Assembly: GCF_010499245.1 (NCBI RefSeq)
Contig: NZ_JAAGOW010000001.1
Span: 3,038,001-3,102,000 of the forward strand
DNA length: 64,000 nucleotides
Source: Variovorax sp. WS11
GTDB lineage: Bacteria > Pseudomonadota > Gammaproteobacteria > Burkholderiales > Burkholderiaceae_C
Direction of reading: 5' to 3'
Below, piece by piece: positions 40,840 through 52,651 of the stretch (the first letter of the stretch is position 1; each line of letters starts with the position of its first letter). Below the pieces are notes generated by a model. It saw nothing but the letters and a program-made list of their open reading frames with translations. It did not search any database and was not told the DNA's origin. A program made the position numbers and the translations under genes.

Positions 40840-41862
40840 CTACTCGGCGCGGATGTCGTTGTCCTTCACCACCTTGCCCAGCAGCGCGTAGTAGTCCTTC
40901 GTCAGCGCGCCGAGCTGCTCGGGCGTGCCGCCGCCGGCATCGTCGCCGCGATCGGAAATGGTCTTTTGCACGTTCGGATCCTTGAGCGCGCTGTTCATCG
41001 CGGTGTTGACCTTCTTCACGACGTCCGCATTCAAGCCGGGTGGCCCGTACAGGCCGATGAAGGAGATGACCTGGAAGTCCTTGATGCCCTTTTCCGTGGC
41101 CGTGGGCACGTCGGGGAAGGCCGGCACCCGCTTCGGTCCGGTGGCCATCAGGGCCTTGAGCTGGCCGGATTTGAGGAAGGGCGCGACCACCGAGGAGGCG
41201 TCGAACATGCACGGCACGCGGCCGGCGATCAGGTCGGTCATGGCCGGCGCGCTGCCCTTGTAGGGCACATGGCTCATCTTCGGCTTGCCGATGCGCTCGC
41301 GGAACAGCTCCATCGTGGTCTGCACCAGGCTGCCCGGCCCGCCCGAGGCGTAGTCCACGGTCTTGCCTTCCTTGTCCTGCGCCTTGACCCAGGCGATGAA
41401 GCCCTCGAGATCCTTCACCGGCAGGCTGGCCGGCACCACCAGCATCAGCGAGGAGGTGAGCAGCAGGCCGATGGGCACCATCTTCAGCGGGTCCGCCACC
41501 GGCGTGTTGCGGTAGGTGTGCGGATTCAGCACCATGTTGCTGCCGTTGCCCACCAGCAGCCGGTAGCCGTCGGGCGGGGACTTCGCCACGTAGTCGGTCG
41601 CGATGTTGCCGTTGACGCCGGGCTTGTTGTCCATCACCACCGGCTGGCCCAGGCTGGCCTGCATGCCGGCGGTGAGGATGCGCCCCGCGAAGTCCGTTTG
41701 CCCGCCCGGCGGATAGCCCACCACCAGCGTGACCGATTTGGTCGGCCAGGCACCCTGGGCGTGGGCGAAGTCGGGCAGCAGTCCGGCCCCGAGGCCGCCG
41801 AGGCCAAGTTGCAACAGGGCGCTGCGGCGCGACAGAGAGACATCGGGCGCGATCGGCATCAT
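40840..41862 (-). CDS. Bug/TctC-family tripartite tricarboxylate transporter receptor
   Basis: A 340-residue periplasmic receptor. The N-terminus has a twin-Arg-like signal (LSRRSALLQLGLGGLGAGLLPDFAHAQG). WPTKSVTLVVGYPPGGQTDFAGR, DNKPGVNGNIATDYVAKSPPDGYRLL and SHVPYKGSAPAMTDLIAGRV are Bug signatures. ATG 41862 follows GGAGGAGAAC; the next codon is also ATG. No TctA/TctB or enzyme gene adjoins it, so its ligand cannot be guessed. It is the second orphan Bug receptor in the window. Confidence 0.92.
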   Translation of the reverse strand: MMPIAPDVSLSRRSALLQLGLGGLGAGLLPDFAHAQGAWPTKSVTLVVGYPPGGQTDFAGRILTAGMQASLGQPVVMDNKPGVNGNIATDYVAKSPPDGYRLLVGNGSNMVLNPHTYRNTPVADPLKMVPIGLLLTSSLMLVVPASLPVKDLEGFIAWVKAQDKEGKTVDYASGGPGSLVQTTMELFRERIGKPKMSHVPYKGSAPAMTDLIAGRVPCMFDASSVVAPFLKSGQLKALMATGPKRVPAFPDVPTATEKGIKDFQVISFIGLYGPPGLNADVVKKVNTAMNSALKDPNVQKTISDRGDDAGGGTPEQLGALTKDYYALLGKVVKDNDIRAE

Positions 41863-42093
41863 GTTCTCCTCCGGACCTTGGCATGGCAAGGTCTGCGGGG
41901 GCCATCATAGGAGTGCGCCGGACGCGCCACAAGGGCGGCAACGCCATGCCGCGTGGGGCCTTGCGGCGCGACGTCGGTGCGCTCCTACGTATCTCGGCGG
42001 CCTGTCCGATCCCGGGCGTCGATGTCCGCCGCTCGCCGAGTCGTGGCCCGGCTTCGTAGGGTAGGCCCTCCACGAGCCTGAAAGGAGATCCGC

Positions 42094-42336
42094 ATGAGCA
42101 AGCCGCAAGACCCCAAGAGCCCCGACCTCCAGGGCGAAGGCAACTACGACGCCACCCGCCGCTACGACAAGGCCACCACCGACTTCGTGCAGTCGGGCAA
42201 GGTCGATCAGGCGGCGCGCGATGCGCGTCCAAAGAGCGAGGCCGAGGCCGAGGCGATGAAGAAGGCCGAGCAGGAGGGCAAGTCGCACGCGAAGGGCGAG
42301 GACCCGGCGCTGCGCAAGGGCGGCGCCTCGAAGTGA
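42094..42336 (+). CDS. Small hydrophilic, probably disordered protein
   Basis: An 80-residue protein with no hydrophobic segment, rich in Lys, Asp, Glu, Ala and Gly. GNYDATRRYDKATTDFVQSGKVDQAARDARP is a pattern I have seen in short conserved proteins of Burkholderiales, function unknown. AAAGGAGATCCGC precedes the ATG, a strong ribosome site that supports expression. The 231-base gap upstream holds no other gene that I can support. Confidence 0.78.
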   Translation: MSKPQDPKSPDLQGEGNYDATRRYDKATTDFVQSGKVDQAARDARPKSEAEAEAMKKAEQEGKSHAKGEDPALRKGGASK

Positions 42337-42411
42337 GGTAGGAACCGTGCGTCGAAGGGCCGGCCTGGAAGCGCGCCGGCGGCATCCGCCCCGTGAGGCC
42401 ACAATCCGGCC

Positions 42412-44487
<2,076 letters not shown>

Positions 44488-44496
44488 CTTGTGCGC

Positions 44497-44706
44497 TCAG
44501 CCCCGCGCCGTGCGGGGCGTGCCGCGGCTCCCCCTCAGATGCCACTCGATGTCGGCCGCGCGGCTGCCGACGGCGCGCACGGCCTCGCGCAGCCGGTCGT
44601 GCGTCACGTCCAGCCGGCGCGACCATTTGTCGAGCTCGCGGGCGCTGCTGATGTCGATGCGTTCGGGCGGAGCGCCGCTGCGCGCGCCGGCTGCCGGGGT
44701 GTTCAT
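44497..44706 (-). CDS. DUF3606 family small protein
   Basis: A 69-residue protein with the DUF3606 core ERIDISSARELDKWSRRLDVTHDRLREAVRAVGSRAADIEWHL, a short helical domain common in Burkholderiales and rhizobia, often near stress genes; function unknown. ATG 44706 has AGGAGCGAAGCC just upstream, which fixes the start against a much longer open frame reaching 44919. It converges on nadE with a 9-base gap. Confidence 0.85.
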   Translation of the reverse strand: MNTPAAGARSGAPPERIDISSARELDKWSRRLDVTHDRLREAVRAVGSRAADIEWHLRGSRGTPRTARG

Positions 44707-44876
44707 GGCTTCGCTCCTGGGTGCTTGTGCTTCGTGGGACGCCCACCCTAGGAGCCTCGGCTTCGCGGCGATGTAGGAGATCAGCCATCCGGCCTGCCCG
44801 CCGAACAGGCCGATCGTGCTATTTCGCCGGCGCGGCGGACGGGTTAGAAAGCGGCACCTTTTCTTCGGAGCCCTCG

Positions 44877-45404
44877 ATGACGACTTTCGCCCGCACCCCC
44901 CGGAACGCCGCCGCGGCAACGGTCTGCCTGCTGCTGGCCGGCGCGGCCAGCGCGATGGACTACCCCGCGCGCAAGCCCGGCCTCTGGGAAATGACGATCC
45001 AGGGCGACGGCGGCGCCAAGACGCCCGCGATGAGCACCCAGCAATGCATCGACGCCGCCACCGACAAGGCGATGCGCGAGATGGGCAACGGCATGGAGCG
45101 GCAGAACTGCTCGAAGCAGGATATGCGCAACGAGTCCGGCCGCATGGTGATCGACTCCGTCTGCAAGATCGGCACCAGCACCGCCACCACGCATGCGGTG
45201 GTCACGGGCGACTTCGGCACGGCCTACCGCATGGAGAGCCGCTCGACCTACAGCCCGCCGATGATGGGCCGCAGCGAAGGCACGGCGGTCATCGAGGCCA
45301 AGTGGGTCGGGCCCTGCAAGGCAGGCCAGAAGCCGGGCGACGTCGTGCTGCCCAACGGCATGAAGATGAACCTGCTCGAAATGCCCGCAGCGCGCGGCAA
45401 GTAG
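44877..45404 (+). CDS. DUF3617 family secreted protein
   Basis: A 175-residue protein with a signal peptide (residues 1-26, ending GAASA) before MDYPARKPGLWEMTIQG, the DUF3617 hallmark. Three or four Cys (QQCID, QNCSKQ, DSVCKIG, GPCKAG) in the mature part suit periplasmic disulfides. The family role is unknown. ATG 44877 follows GGAG; the open frame begins earlier but without a signal sequence. Confidence 0.88.
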   Translation: MTTFARTPRNAAAATVCLLLAGAASAMDYPARKPGLWEMTIQGDGGAKTPAMSTQQCIDAATDKAMREMGNGMERQNCSKQDMRNESGRMVIDSVCKIGTSTATTHAVVTGDFGTAYRMESRSTYSPPMMGRSEGTAVIEAKWVGPCKAGQKPGDVVLPNGMKMNLLEMPAARGK

Positions 45405-45483
45405 GACGGCCAAACCCCAGGGCATTGCGCGCGACCCGGGCCTACAGGCGCGCCGGGTACGGCAGGGCTAGCATGACCTGCCC

Positions 45484-46524
45484 ATGCCTGCCGAAGACCT
45501 CGTCATCGCTCGCCCCGAAGGCCTGTACTGCCCGCCTGGCGATTTCTACATCGACCCGTGGCGGCCGGTGGACCGCGCCGTCATCACCCATGCGCACTCG
45601 GACCACGCACGCGTGGGCCATGGGCACTACCTGGCCCACGACGACAGCGCTGGCACGCTGCGCGCGCGGCTCGGCGACATCATCCTGCAGACATTGCCCT
45701 ACGGCGAGGCGATCGCCCATCGCGGCGTGCGCCTGTCGCTGCATCCGGCCGGCCACGTGCTGGGCTCGGCGCAGGTAAGGCTCGAGCACGAAGGCCGCGT
45801 GTGGGTCGCCTCGGGCGACTACAAGACCGAGCCCGACGGCACCTGCACGCCCTTCGAGCCGGTGCCTTGCGACACCTTCATCACCGAATCCACCTTCGGC
45901 CTGCCGATCTACCGCTGGCCGACGCAGGCCGCGCTCTTCGCCGAGATCGACGACTGGTGGCGCGCGAACGCGGCGCAGGGGCGCGCCTCGGTGCTCCTGT
46001 GCTACGCCTTCGGCAAGGCGCAGCGCATCCTGCACGGGGTGGACGCGGGCATCGGGCCGATCGTGGTGCATGGGGCCGTGGAGCCGCTGAACGCGGTCTA
46101 CCGCGCGGCCGGGGTGGCGCTGCCGCCCACGCTGCGGGTGAGCGATCCGGGCGTGGATGCGGCGTTGCTGAAGCGCGCGCTGGTGCTGGCGCCGCCCTCG
46201 GCTGCGGGCACGCCGTGGATGCGGCGCTTCGGCCAGTACTCGGATGCTTTTGCCAGCGGTTGGATGCAGTTGCGCGGGACGCGAAGGCGGCGCGGCGTGG
46301 ATCGCGGCTTCGTGATGTCGGACCATGCGGATTGGGCGGGGTTGCAGCAGGCCATTGCCGGAACCGGGGCCGAGCGCGTGTTCGTGACGCATGGGAGCGT
46401 GGCGGTGATGGTGCGGTGGTTGAGCGAGAGCGGGCTGGATGCGCGGGCCTTTCGGACTGAGTACGGCGATGAGGATATGGAGGGCGATGGAGACGCCCGG
46501 CGAGGGGAAGCGGCCGGGCCATGA
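45484..46524 (+). CDS. Ligase-associated DNA exonuclease (metallo-beta-lactamase fold)
   Basis: A 346-residue MBL/beta-CASP-type nuclease. The metal motif HAHSDH is at residues 36-41; further ligands lie in [12 protein letters not shown] and [10 protein letters not shown], and VMSDHADW and VTHGS fit the C-terminal metal His set. It matches the Exo member of the Exo-Lig-Lhr-MPE quartet. The stop overlaps the ligase start by 4 bases. The last 20 residues are low-complexity and charged. Confidence 0.92.
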   Translation: MPAEDLVIARPEGLYCPPGDFYIDPWRPVDRAVITHAHSDHARVGHGHYLAHDDSAGTLRARLGDIILQTLPYGEAIAHRGVRLSLHPAGHVLGSAQVRLEHEGRVWVASGDYKTEPDGTCTPFEPVPCDTFITESTFGLPIYRWPTQAALFAEIDDWWRANAAQGRASVLLCYAFGKAQRILHGVDAGIGPIVVHGAVEPLNAVYRAAGVALPPTLRVSDPGVDAALLKRALVLAPPSAAGTPWMRRFGQYSDAFASGWMQLRGTRRRRGVDRGFVMSDHADWAGLQQAIAGTGAERVFVTHGSVAVMVRWLSESGLDARAFRTEYGDEDMEGDGDARRGEAAGP

Positions 46525-48212
46525 AGCAATTTGCCGCGCTGTACCGCGAACTCGATGCGAGCACCTCCAACCTCGTCAAGCAGGCGGCTCTGCAGCGCTA
46601 TCTCCGGACCGCCGCACCCGAGGACGCGGCCTGGGCCGTGTACTTCCTGGCCGGCGGCCGGCCGCGGCAACTGGTGCCGACCAAACTGCTGCGGCTGCTG
46701 GCCCAGCAGGCTGCCGGCCTGCCGGAGTGGCTGTTCGACGAGAGCTACGAGGCGGTCGGCGACCTGGCGGAGACCCTCTCGCTGCTGCTGCCGCCGCCCA
46801 CCGAAGCGCACGACCTGGGCCTCGCGGCGTGGCTCGAGCAACACTTGCTGCCTTTGCGCGGGATGCCGCCCGAGCAGCTCTCCGATGCCCTGCGCGCGCA
46901 GTGGCACCAGCTGGCGCCGGAGGAGCGCCTCGTCTACTTCAAGCTCATCACCGGCGCCTTCCGCGTCGGCGTCTCGCGCCTGCAGGTCACGCAGGTGCTG
47001 GCGACGATCAGCGGGCTCGACCCCAAGCGCGTCGCGCAACGCCTGATGGGCTACACCCACATCGCGGGCCGGCCCGGCGCGGCCGACTTCGCCGCGCTGA
47101 TCGCGCCCGAGAGCAGCGGCGAGCAGGACCGCCAGACCAGCGGGCAGCCTTACCCCTTCTTCCTCGCGCATCCCTTCGCGCTGCCGCTCGATCAGTTCGA
47201 CGCGGTGCTGGGTCCGCCCTCGCAGTGGCTGGTCGAGTGGAAGTGGGACGGCATCCGCGCGCAACTGGTGCGGCGCGCCGGCCAGGTGTGCCTGTGGTCG
47301 CGCGGCGAGGAGCTGGTGACGGACCGCTTCCCCGAGCTGGCCGACATGGGCAGGACCTTGCCCGAGGGCACGGTCCTGGACGGCGAGATCGTGGTGTGGC
47401 GCAGGGATTCGACCTCGCCTCACGGCGAGGGTCGAGTGCAGCCCTTCGCCGAGCTGCAGAAGCGCATCGGCCGCAAGACGCTGACGCCCAAGCTGCTGCG
47501 CGAGATCCCCGTGGTGCTGCTGGCCTACGACCTGCTCGAATGGGAAGGCCGCGACCTGCGCGCGCTGCCGCAGCAGGAGCGGCGCGTGCTGCTCGACGAA
47601 CTGGTCGCGACCGCGCAGCATCCCTCGTTGATCGCCAGTCCGATGCTGCATGGCGAGAGCTGGCAGGACCTCGCGCGCCAGCGCGAGTCCGCGCGGGCCA
47701 TGGGCGTGGAAGGGATGATGCTCAAGCAGCGCCACGCGGCCTACGGCGTCGGCCGCACCAAGGACGTGGGTCTGTGGTGGAAGTGGAAGATCGACCCGTT
47801 GTCGGTCGACGCCGTGTTGGTCTACGCGCAGCGCGGCCACGGCCGGCGCGCGAGCCTCTACAGCGACTACACCTTCGCGGTGTGGGATGCGCCGCCCGAG
47901 GTCGAAGGGCGCAAGCTCGTGCCCTTCGCCAAGGCCTACTCGGGCCTGAGCGATGCCGAGATGGCGCGGGTCGACGCGATCATCCGGCGCACCACCATCG
48001 AGAGCTTCGGGCCGGTGAGGAGCGTGACGCCCACGCTGGTCTTCGAGCTCGGCTTCGAGGGCATCGCGCGCAGCACGCGCCACAAGAGCGGCATCGCGGT
48101 GCGCTTTCCGCGCATGCTGCGCTGGCGCGAGGACAAGCCGGTGGAGGAGGCGGACAGCTTGCAGACGCTGGCGGCGCTGTTGCCGGAAGCGGCCGCATCG
48201 CCATCGACATGA
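46521..48212 (+). CDS. ATP-dependent DNA ligase (Lhr/Exo-associated)
   Basis: A 563-residue ligase. An N-terminal helical DNA-binding domain (about 1-200) is followed by the nucleotidyltransferase domain with the adenylated Lys241 in [11 protein letters not shown] (KxDG), [16 protein letters not shown] and WWKWK, and an OB domain ending [13 protein letters not shown]. The ATP form, not the NAD form, indicates a repair enzyme. An extra segment ([11 protein letters not shown], about residues 297-307) is encoded by a palindrome at 47409-47435 and looks inserted. Coupled by 4-base overlaps to Exo and the helicase. Confidence 0.93.
   Translation: MKQFAALYRELDASTSNLVKQAALQRYLRTAAPEDAAWAVYFLAGGRPRQLVPTKLLRLLAQQAAGLPEWLFDESYEAVGDLAETLSLLLPPPTEAHDLGLAAWLEQHLLPLRGMPPEQLSDALRAQWHQLAPEERLVYFKLITGAFRVGVSRLQVTQVLATISGLDPKRVAQRLMGYTHIAGRPGAADFAALIAPESSGEQDRQTSGQPYPFFLAHPFALPLDQFDAVLGPPSQWLVEWKWDGIRAQLVRRAGQVCLWSRGEELVTDRFPELADMGRTLPEGTVLDGEIVVWRRDSTSPHGEGRVQPFAELQKRIGRKTLTPKLLREIPVVLLAYDLLEWEGRDLRALPQQERRVLLDELVATAQHPSLIASPMLHGESWQDLARQRESARAMGVEGMMLKQRHAAYGVGRTKDVGLWWKWKIDPLSVDAVLVYAQRGHGRRASLYSDYTFAVWDAPPEVEGRKLVPFAKAYSGLSDAEMARVDAIIRRTTIESFGPVRSVTPTLVFELGFEGIARSTRHKSGIAVRFPRMLRWREDKPVEEADSLQTLAALLPEAAASPST
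47409..47435. repeat. Palindromic element inside the ligase gene
   Basis: TCGACCTCGCC (47409-47419) and GGCGAGGGTCGA (47424-47435) flank TCAC; the arms pair over 11 bp with one bulged G. It encodes STSPHGEGR in frame between [10 protein letters not shown] and [12 protein letters not shown], where ligases of this group normally have only a few residues. Confidence 0.65.
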
Positions 48213-50794
48213 AGACGAGCGCGCAAGAGTGGTTTGCATCGCGTGGGTGGGCGCCCTTCGCCTTCCAGCGCGAAGTCTGGCAAGCCCTCGCCGAAGGCCG
48301 CTCCGGCCTGCTCCACGCCACCACCGGCGCCGGCAAGACCTACGCCGTCTGGCTCGGCGCGCTGCAGGCCTTCGCCACGACGACCAGGAGCAAGACCGCG
48401 CCGCCGCTGACCGTCTTGTGGCTCACTCCGATGCGCGCCCTCGCCGCCGACACCCTGCGCGCGCTGCAACAAGCCCTCGACGCCCTGCAGCCCGACTGGA
48501 GCGCCGGCGCGCGCAGCGGCGACACTTCCTCGGCCGAGCGCAGCGCGCAGAACCTGCGCCTGCCGACGGTGCTGGTCACCACGCCCGAGAGCCTCTCGCT
48601 GCAGCTCGCGCGCGCCGATGCGAAGGAGGTGCTGAACTCGCTGCGCCTGGTCGTGGCCGACGAATGGCACGAGCTCATGGGCAACAAGCGCGGTGTGCAG
48701 GTGCAGCTCGCGCTGGCACGGCTGCGCCGCTGGAACCCAGACCTCTGCATCTGGGGCATGTCCGCTACGCTGGGCAACCTGCAGGAGGCGATGCGCACGC
48801 TGCTGGCTGGCGGCGAGGGCGTGCTGGTGCAGGGCGACGTGCCCAAGCAGCTGCGCATCGACTCGCTGCTGCCCGGGCGTGCCGAGCGCTTTCCGTGGGG
48901 CGGGCACCTGGGTCTCACGATGCTGCCGCAAGTCATCGAGGAGATCGCCGCCAGCGCGAGCACGCTGGTCTTCACCAACACGCGCTCCCAGTCCGAGATC
49001 TGGTACCAGGCGCTGCTCGAGGCGCGGCCCGAGTGGGCCGGGCAGATCGCGCTGCACCACGGCTCGCTGGACCGCGCGGTACGCGAGTGGGTGGAGCTGG
49101 GCCTGAAGTCCGGTGCGCTCAAGGCCGTGGTCTGCACCTCCAGCCTGGACCTGGGCGTGGACTTCCTGCCGGTCGAACGCGTGCTGCAGATCGGCTCGCC
49201 CAAGGGCGTGGCACGGCTGCTGCAGCGCGCCGGCCGATCGGGCCACGCGCCGGGGCGGCCCTCGCGCATCACGCTCGTGCCCACTCACAGCATCGAGATG
49301 GTGGAGGGCGCGGCCGCGCGCGAGGCCGTGGCGCAGGGCCGCATCGAGGAGCGCCGCTCGCCGGCGCAGCCGCTGGACGTGCTGGTGCAGCACCTGGTCA
49401 CGGTCGCGCTCGGCGGCGGTTTCGTGCCCGACGAACTCTATGCGGAGGTGCGCGGCACCGTCGCCTATGCCGGGCTGTCCCGCGAGAGCTGGCAGTGGTG
49501 CCTGGACTTCGTGGCGCAGGGCGGGCCCTCGCTCACGGCCTACCCCGACTACCGCCGCGTGGTGCCCGACGCCGAGGGCGTCTGGCGCGTGCCCGATGCG
49601 CGGCTGGCGCGCCGCCACCGCATGAACATCGGCACCATCGTCAGCGACGCCAGCATGGCGGTGCAGTACCTGCGCGGCGCGAGGATCGGCAGCGTGGAGG
49701 AAAGCTTCGTTGCCCGCATGAAGCCGGGCGACTGCTTCCTTTTCGGCGGCCGGCTGCTGGAGTTGGTGCGCGTGCACGACATGACGGCCTGGGTGCGGCG
49801 CGCGAGCGGCCGCAAGCCCTCCGTGCCGCGCTGGAACGGCGGGCGCATGCCGCTGACCAGCACCCTGGCCGATGCCGTCGTCCGGCAGCTGGCGCTGGCG
49901 AACGAGGGCCGCTACGACACTCCCGAACTGCAATGCGTGCGGCCGCTGCTCGAGATCCAGCAGCGCTGGTCAGCCTTGCCCACCCCCGACACCCTGCTGG
50001 CCGAGCTGCTGAAGACGCGCGAGGGCTGGCATCTCTTCCTCTATCCCTTTGCGGGGCGGCTGGTGCACCTGGGCCTGGCCAGCCTGGTCGCGTGGCGCGT
50101 CGCGCAGCACCAGCCGCGCACCTTCTCGATCGCGGTGAACGACTACGGCTTCGAGCTGCTCTGCGCGGCCGACGTGGATTGGCCCGCGCTGCTGCCGCAG
50201 GTGCTGGCGCCGGTGGAGGAGGCGCAGCTGCTGCACGAGGTCCTCGCCTCCCTCAACGCGACCGAGCTGGCACGCCGGCGCTTCCGCGAGATCGCACGCG
50301 TCTCGGGCCTGATCTTCCAGGGCTATCCCGGCGAGCGGCGCAGCAGCCGGCAACTGCAGGCCTCGTCCTCGCTGTTCTACGAGGTGTTCCGCAAGTACGA
50401 CCCGGCCAACCGCCTGCTGCAGCAGGCCGAGGAGGAACTGCTCGCGCAGGAGCTGGAGATCGGGCGCCTGCGCGCCGCCCTGGCGCGCATGGCTTCGCAG
50501 CGGCTGCTGCTGCAGACGCCGCAGCGGCCCACACCCTTCGCCTTTCCGCTGATGGTGGAGCTCTTTCGCGAGAAGCTGTCGAACGAGAGCGCCGCCGAGC
50601 GCATCGCCCGCATGGTCGCGCAGCTGGAGCAGGCCGCCGGCGGCACCGCCGAGGCGGCGGACCCGGAGCGCGTGCGCAAGACGCTGGCCTTCGAGAAACC
50701 CGTGGAAGACGGTGAGGCCGGCATGCAGCAAGGCGCAGTGCGCCGGACTTCCCGCGGCCGCGGAAAAAGTCCCGGACGCGCGGGTGCGGCGTGA
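48209..50794 (+). CDS. Lhr-Core-type ATP-dependent DNA helicase (ligase-associated)
   Basis: An 861-residue superfamily 2 helicase, close to the length of Lhr-Core. Walker A TTGAGKT has Lys43; motif II DEWH is at 151-154; [18 protein letters not shown] (motif III), [21 protein letters not shown] and [10 protein letters not shown] (motif VI) are in order. A winged-helix and an Lhr-specific C-terminal domain follow (from about 480). ATG 48209 overlaps the ligase stop; the much longer open frame beginning at 46439 is a shadow of the ligase, not a fusion. 3'-to-5' DNA translocation is the known activity. Confidence 0.95.
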   Translation: MKTSAQEWFASRGWAPFAFQREVWQALAEGRSGLLHATTGAGKTYAVWLGALQAFATTTRSKTAPPLTVLWLTPMRALAADTLRALQQALDALQPDWSAGARSGDTSSAERSAQNLRLPTVLVTTPESLSLQLARADAKEVLNSLRLVVADEWHELMGNKRGVQVQLALARLRRWNPDLCIWGMSATLGNLQEAMRTLLAGGEGVLVQGDVPKQLRIDSLLPGRAERFPWGGHLGLTMLPQVIEEIAASASTLVFTNTRSQSEIWYQALLEARPEWAGQIALHHGSLDRAVREWVELGLKSGALKAVVCTSSLDLGVDFLPVERVLQIGSPKGVARLLQRAGRSGHAPGRPSRITLVPTHSIEMVEGAAAREAVAQGRIEERRSPAQPLDVLVQHLVTVALGGGFVPDELYAEVRGTVAYAGLSRESWQWCLDFVAQGGPSLTAYPDYRRVVPDAEGVWRVPDARLARRHRMNIGTIVSDASMAVQYLRGARIGSVEESFVARMKPGDCFLFGGRLLELVRVHDMTAWVRRASGRKPSVPRWNGGRMPLTSTLADAVVRQLALANEGRYDTPELQCVRPLLEIQQRWSALPTPDTLLAELLKTREGWHLFLYPFAGRLVHLGLASLVAWRVAQHQPRTFSIAVNDYGFELLCAADVDWPALLPQVLAPVEEAQLLHEVLASLNATELARRRFREIARVSGLIFQGYPGERRSSRQLQASSSLFYEVFRKYDPANRLLQQAEEELLAQELEIGRLRAALARMASQRLLLQTPQRPTPFAFPLMVELFREKLSNESAAERIARMVAQLEQAAGGTAEAADPERVRKTLAFEKPVEDGEAGMQQGAVRRTSRGRGKSPGRAGAA

Positions 50795-50839
50795 CAATTT
50801 GCGAGTTTTTGCGGCGCTGGCTTAACGGACACTCGACGC

Positions 50840-51508
50840 GTGCATGCCGCATCCCCATCCTGCCGGCTCGAAATTGCCGGCGAATCCATCGAACTCCTGC
50901 CCGAGCGGGCGGTCTGGTGGCCTTCCTGCGAAGTGCTCTTCATCGCCGATCTTCACCTGGGCAAGGCGGCCAGCTTCCGAGCGCTGGGGCAACCGGTGCC
51001 GCACGGCACCACCGCGCAGAACCTCACCCGGCTCGACGACCTGATCGGGCAGCACCAGCCTCGCGAACTCGTCGTGCTCGGCGACTTCCTGCATGACGCG
51101 CAGGCGCGCACGCCGCAACTGCTGGCAAACCTCGAATCCTGGCGCGAACGCAACGCAGGACTGCGCTGCACGCTGGTACGCGGCAACCACGACGCCCGTG
51201 CCGGCGATCCGCCGCACTCGCTGTCCTTCGACGTCGTCGACGAGCCCTATCTGACCGGCCCCTTCGCCGCCTGCCACCACCCCCGGCCCCATCCGACGCA
51301 CTTCGTGCTCGGCGGCCACCTCCATCCGGTCTGCAAGCTGCAGGGCAGTGGACGCGACAGCCTGCGCATGCCCTGCTTCGTGCGCGAGGAACGGCGCCTG
51401 ATCTTGCCGGCCTTCGGCGAATTCACCGGCGGATGGCTGATGGAGGCTGTGCCGGGCCGACGCTTCTATGGCATCGGCGGCGATGCCGTGTGGCCCTTGC
51501 CGAACTGA
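50840..51508 (+). CDS. Ligase-associated DNA metallophosphoesterase (MPE)
   Basis: A 222-residue calcineurin-like phosphoesterase. Metal ligands: Asp37 and His39 in FIADLHLGKAASF, GDFLHD, RGNHD and GGHLHP. This is the fourth member of the Exo-Lig-Lhr-MPE quartet; characterised relatives act on DNA. Start is GTG 50840; the gap to the helicase is 45 bases, unlike the tight overlaps earlier in the operon. Confidence 0.92.
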   Translation: MHAASPSCRLEIAGESIELLPERAVWWPSCEVLFIADLHLGKAASFRALGQPVPHGTTAQNLTRLDDLIGQHQPRELVVLGDFLHDAQARTPQLLANLESWRERNAGLRCTLVRGNHDARAGDPPHSLSFDVVDEPYLTGPFAACHHPRPHPTHFVLGGHLHPVCKLQGSGRDSLRMPCFVREERRLILPAFGEFTGGWLMEAVPGRRFYGIGGDAVWPLPN

Positions 51509-51527
51509 GATCCACATCTTCTTCCTC

Positions 51528-52106
51528 ATGCCACAAGCCCCCACGCCTCCCCGCCGCAACGACCTGCGCGAACACGCCATCGATCTGATGGTGCAAGCCG
51601 CCCCTCTGGCCGGCATGCGCCGCGGCGAAGCGGAAGTCGTGATCGACGTCATGAAGCCGTTGCATGTGCTGGCCGACACGCTGCTGTTCGAGGAGGGTGA
51701 CGCAGACGACAACGACTACATGGTGCTGGTGCTGGAAGGCCAGCTCCGGGCCGTGAGCAGCGCCAGCATCCCCGATGGCGAAGTCGTGATCACGGTGGTC
51801 GGCCCCGGCAGCCTGCTGGGCGAGATGGGCGTGATCGATGGCGGCCCGCGTTCGGCCAGCTGCACGGCGCTCACGGACGTCAAGCTCGGTGTGCTCTCGC
51901 GCGAGGCGCTGCTGGGCCTGATCGACCGCCATCCGACCGTGGCGGCCCGGATGATGCTGGGCATCTCCGCCGTGCTCGCCGGACGGCTGCGCGAGGGCAA
52001 CCGCCGCATGCGCACGCTGTCGCAGGTGTCGCGCGCACTGCAGCTGGAGTTGGACGCGGTCCATGCGGTCAACCGGCGGTTGCTGGAAGAGCAGGTCGGG
52101 CGCTGA
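51528..52106 (+). CDS. Cyclic nucleotide-binding domain protein without a DNA-binding domain
   Basis: A 192-residue protein with one cNMP-binding beta-roll (LLFEEGDADDNDYMVLVLEGQLRAV, VGPGSLLGEMGVIDGGPRSASCTALTDVKLGVLSREALLGLI). GEMGVIDGGPRSASC is the phosphate-binding cassette with its Glu and Arg. After it comes only a helix and a coiled-coil-like tail (LSQVSRALQLELDAVHAVNRRLLEE), with no helix-turn-helix. ATG 51528 is used (in-frame ATG 51468 would overlap the upstream gene). Nineteen bases after MPE, so it may be part of the repair operon. Confidence 0.82.
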   Translation: MPQAPTPPRRNDLREHAIDLMVQAAPLAGMRRGEAEVVIDVMKPLHVLADTLLFEEGDADDNDYMVLVLEGQLRAVSSASIPDGEVVITVVGPGSLLGEMGVIDGGPRSASCTALTDVKLGVLSREALLGLIDRHPTVAARMMLGISAVLAGRLREGNRRMRTLSQVSRALQLELDAVHAVNRRLLEEQVGR

Positions 52107-52124
52107 GCCCGTCGTCCTGCGCCC

Positions 52125-52649
52125 TTACATCACCACCGGCTCGTCGGGCAGTTCGTTGCGGTCGGGCTCGCCCTCGGCCAGCGGGAAGTGCGCGACCAGC
52201 AGCGCCGAGACTTCCTCCAGCGCCTGCGTGATCCCGTCCTCGAAGCGGCCCTCGCGAAAGGCCGCGGCCATGCGCTTGGCCATCGCCGCCCACTCTTCGG
52301 CGCTCACATGCGCGTCGATGCCGCGGTCGGCCACGATCTCGATCGCGTGCTCGGCCATCAGCAGGTAGATCAGCACGCCGTTGTTGTCTGCGGTGTCCCA
52401 CACGCGCAGCTTGCCGAACATGTTGATCGCGCGCTCGCGCGCCGCCGCCCCCCGCCGGATGTAGGACCAGGGCAGCCCGGCCTCGATGCAGATGCGCACT
52501 TCGCCGCTGTGCCGGCGCTCGCTGGCTGCGACGCGGGCGCCCAGGCGCTGCAGCGCTTCGGGCGGCAGCGCGCGCCGCACGTCGGCCGCATCGATCCAGC
52601 GATGGCGCCACAGGCGCAGCAGCTTGGAGAAGAAGGATGGGGTGGCCAT
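52125..52649 (-). CDS. TPM-domain protein
   Basis: A 174-residue protein with a TPM domain (about 40-160): HSGEVRICIEAGLPWSYIRRGAAARERAINMFGKLRVWDTADNNGVLIYLLMAEHAIEIVADRGIDAHV. No signal peptide is evident. It is the third gene of a lemA-ygcG-tpm operon (2-base gap after ygcG). TPM proteins are linked to phosphatase or membrane-repair roles, but its substrate is unknown. Confidence 0.85.
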   Translation of the reverse strand: MATPSFFSKLLRLWRHRWIDAADVRRALPPEALQRLGARVAASERRHSGEVRICIEAGLPWSYIRRGAAARERAINMFGKLRVWDTADNNGVLIYLLMAEHAIEIVADRGIDAHVSAEEWAAMAKRMAAAFREGRFEDGITQALEEVSALLVAHFPLAEGEPDRNELPDEPVVM

Positions 52650-52651
52650 GG

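Noticed and set aside
41863..42093. Possible small gene or shared stress promoter in the gap before the disordered protein
   Set aside because: No open frame with a ribosome site; a CTCCTAC string also found upstream of the DUF3606 gene is too short to support a shared motif.
44500..44518. GCCCCGC-GCCGT-GCGGGGC hairpin after nadE
   Set aside because: No T-run on either strand and it lies within the DUF3606 coding end, so I do not call it a terminator.
44707..44919. Long N-terminal extension of the DUF3606 gene
   Set aside because: A good ribosome site and the family start lie at 44706; upstream residues look like translated leader and overlap the DUF3617 gene start.
46439..50794. A 1451-codon open frame that looks like a ligase-helicase fusion
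   Set aside because: Before 48209 the frame reads GC-rich shadow sequence of the ligase gene; the helicase family begins at ATG 48209, which overlaps the ligase stop.
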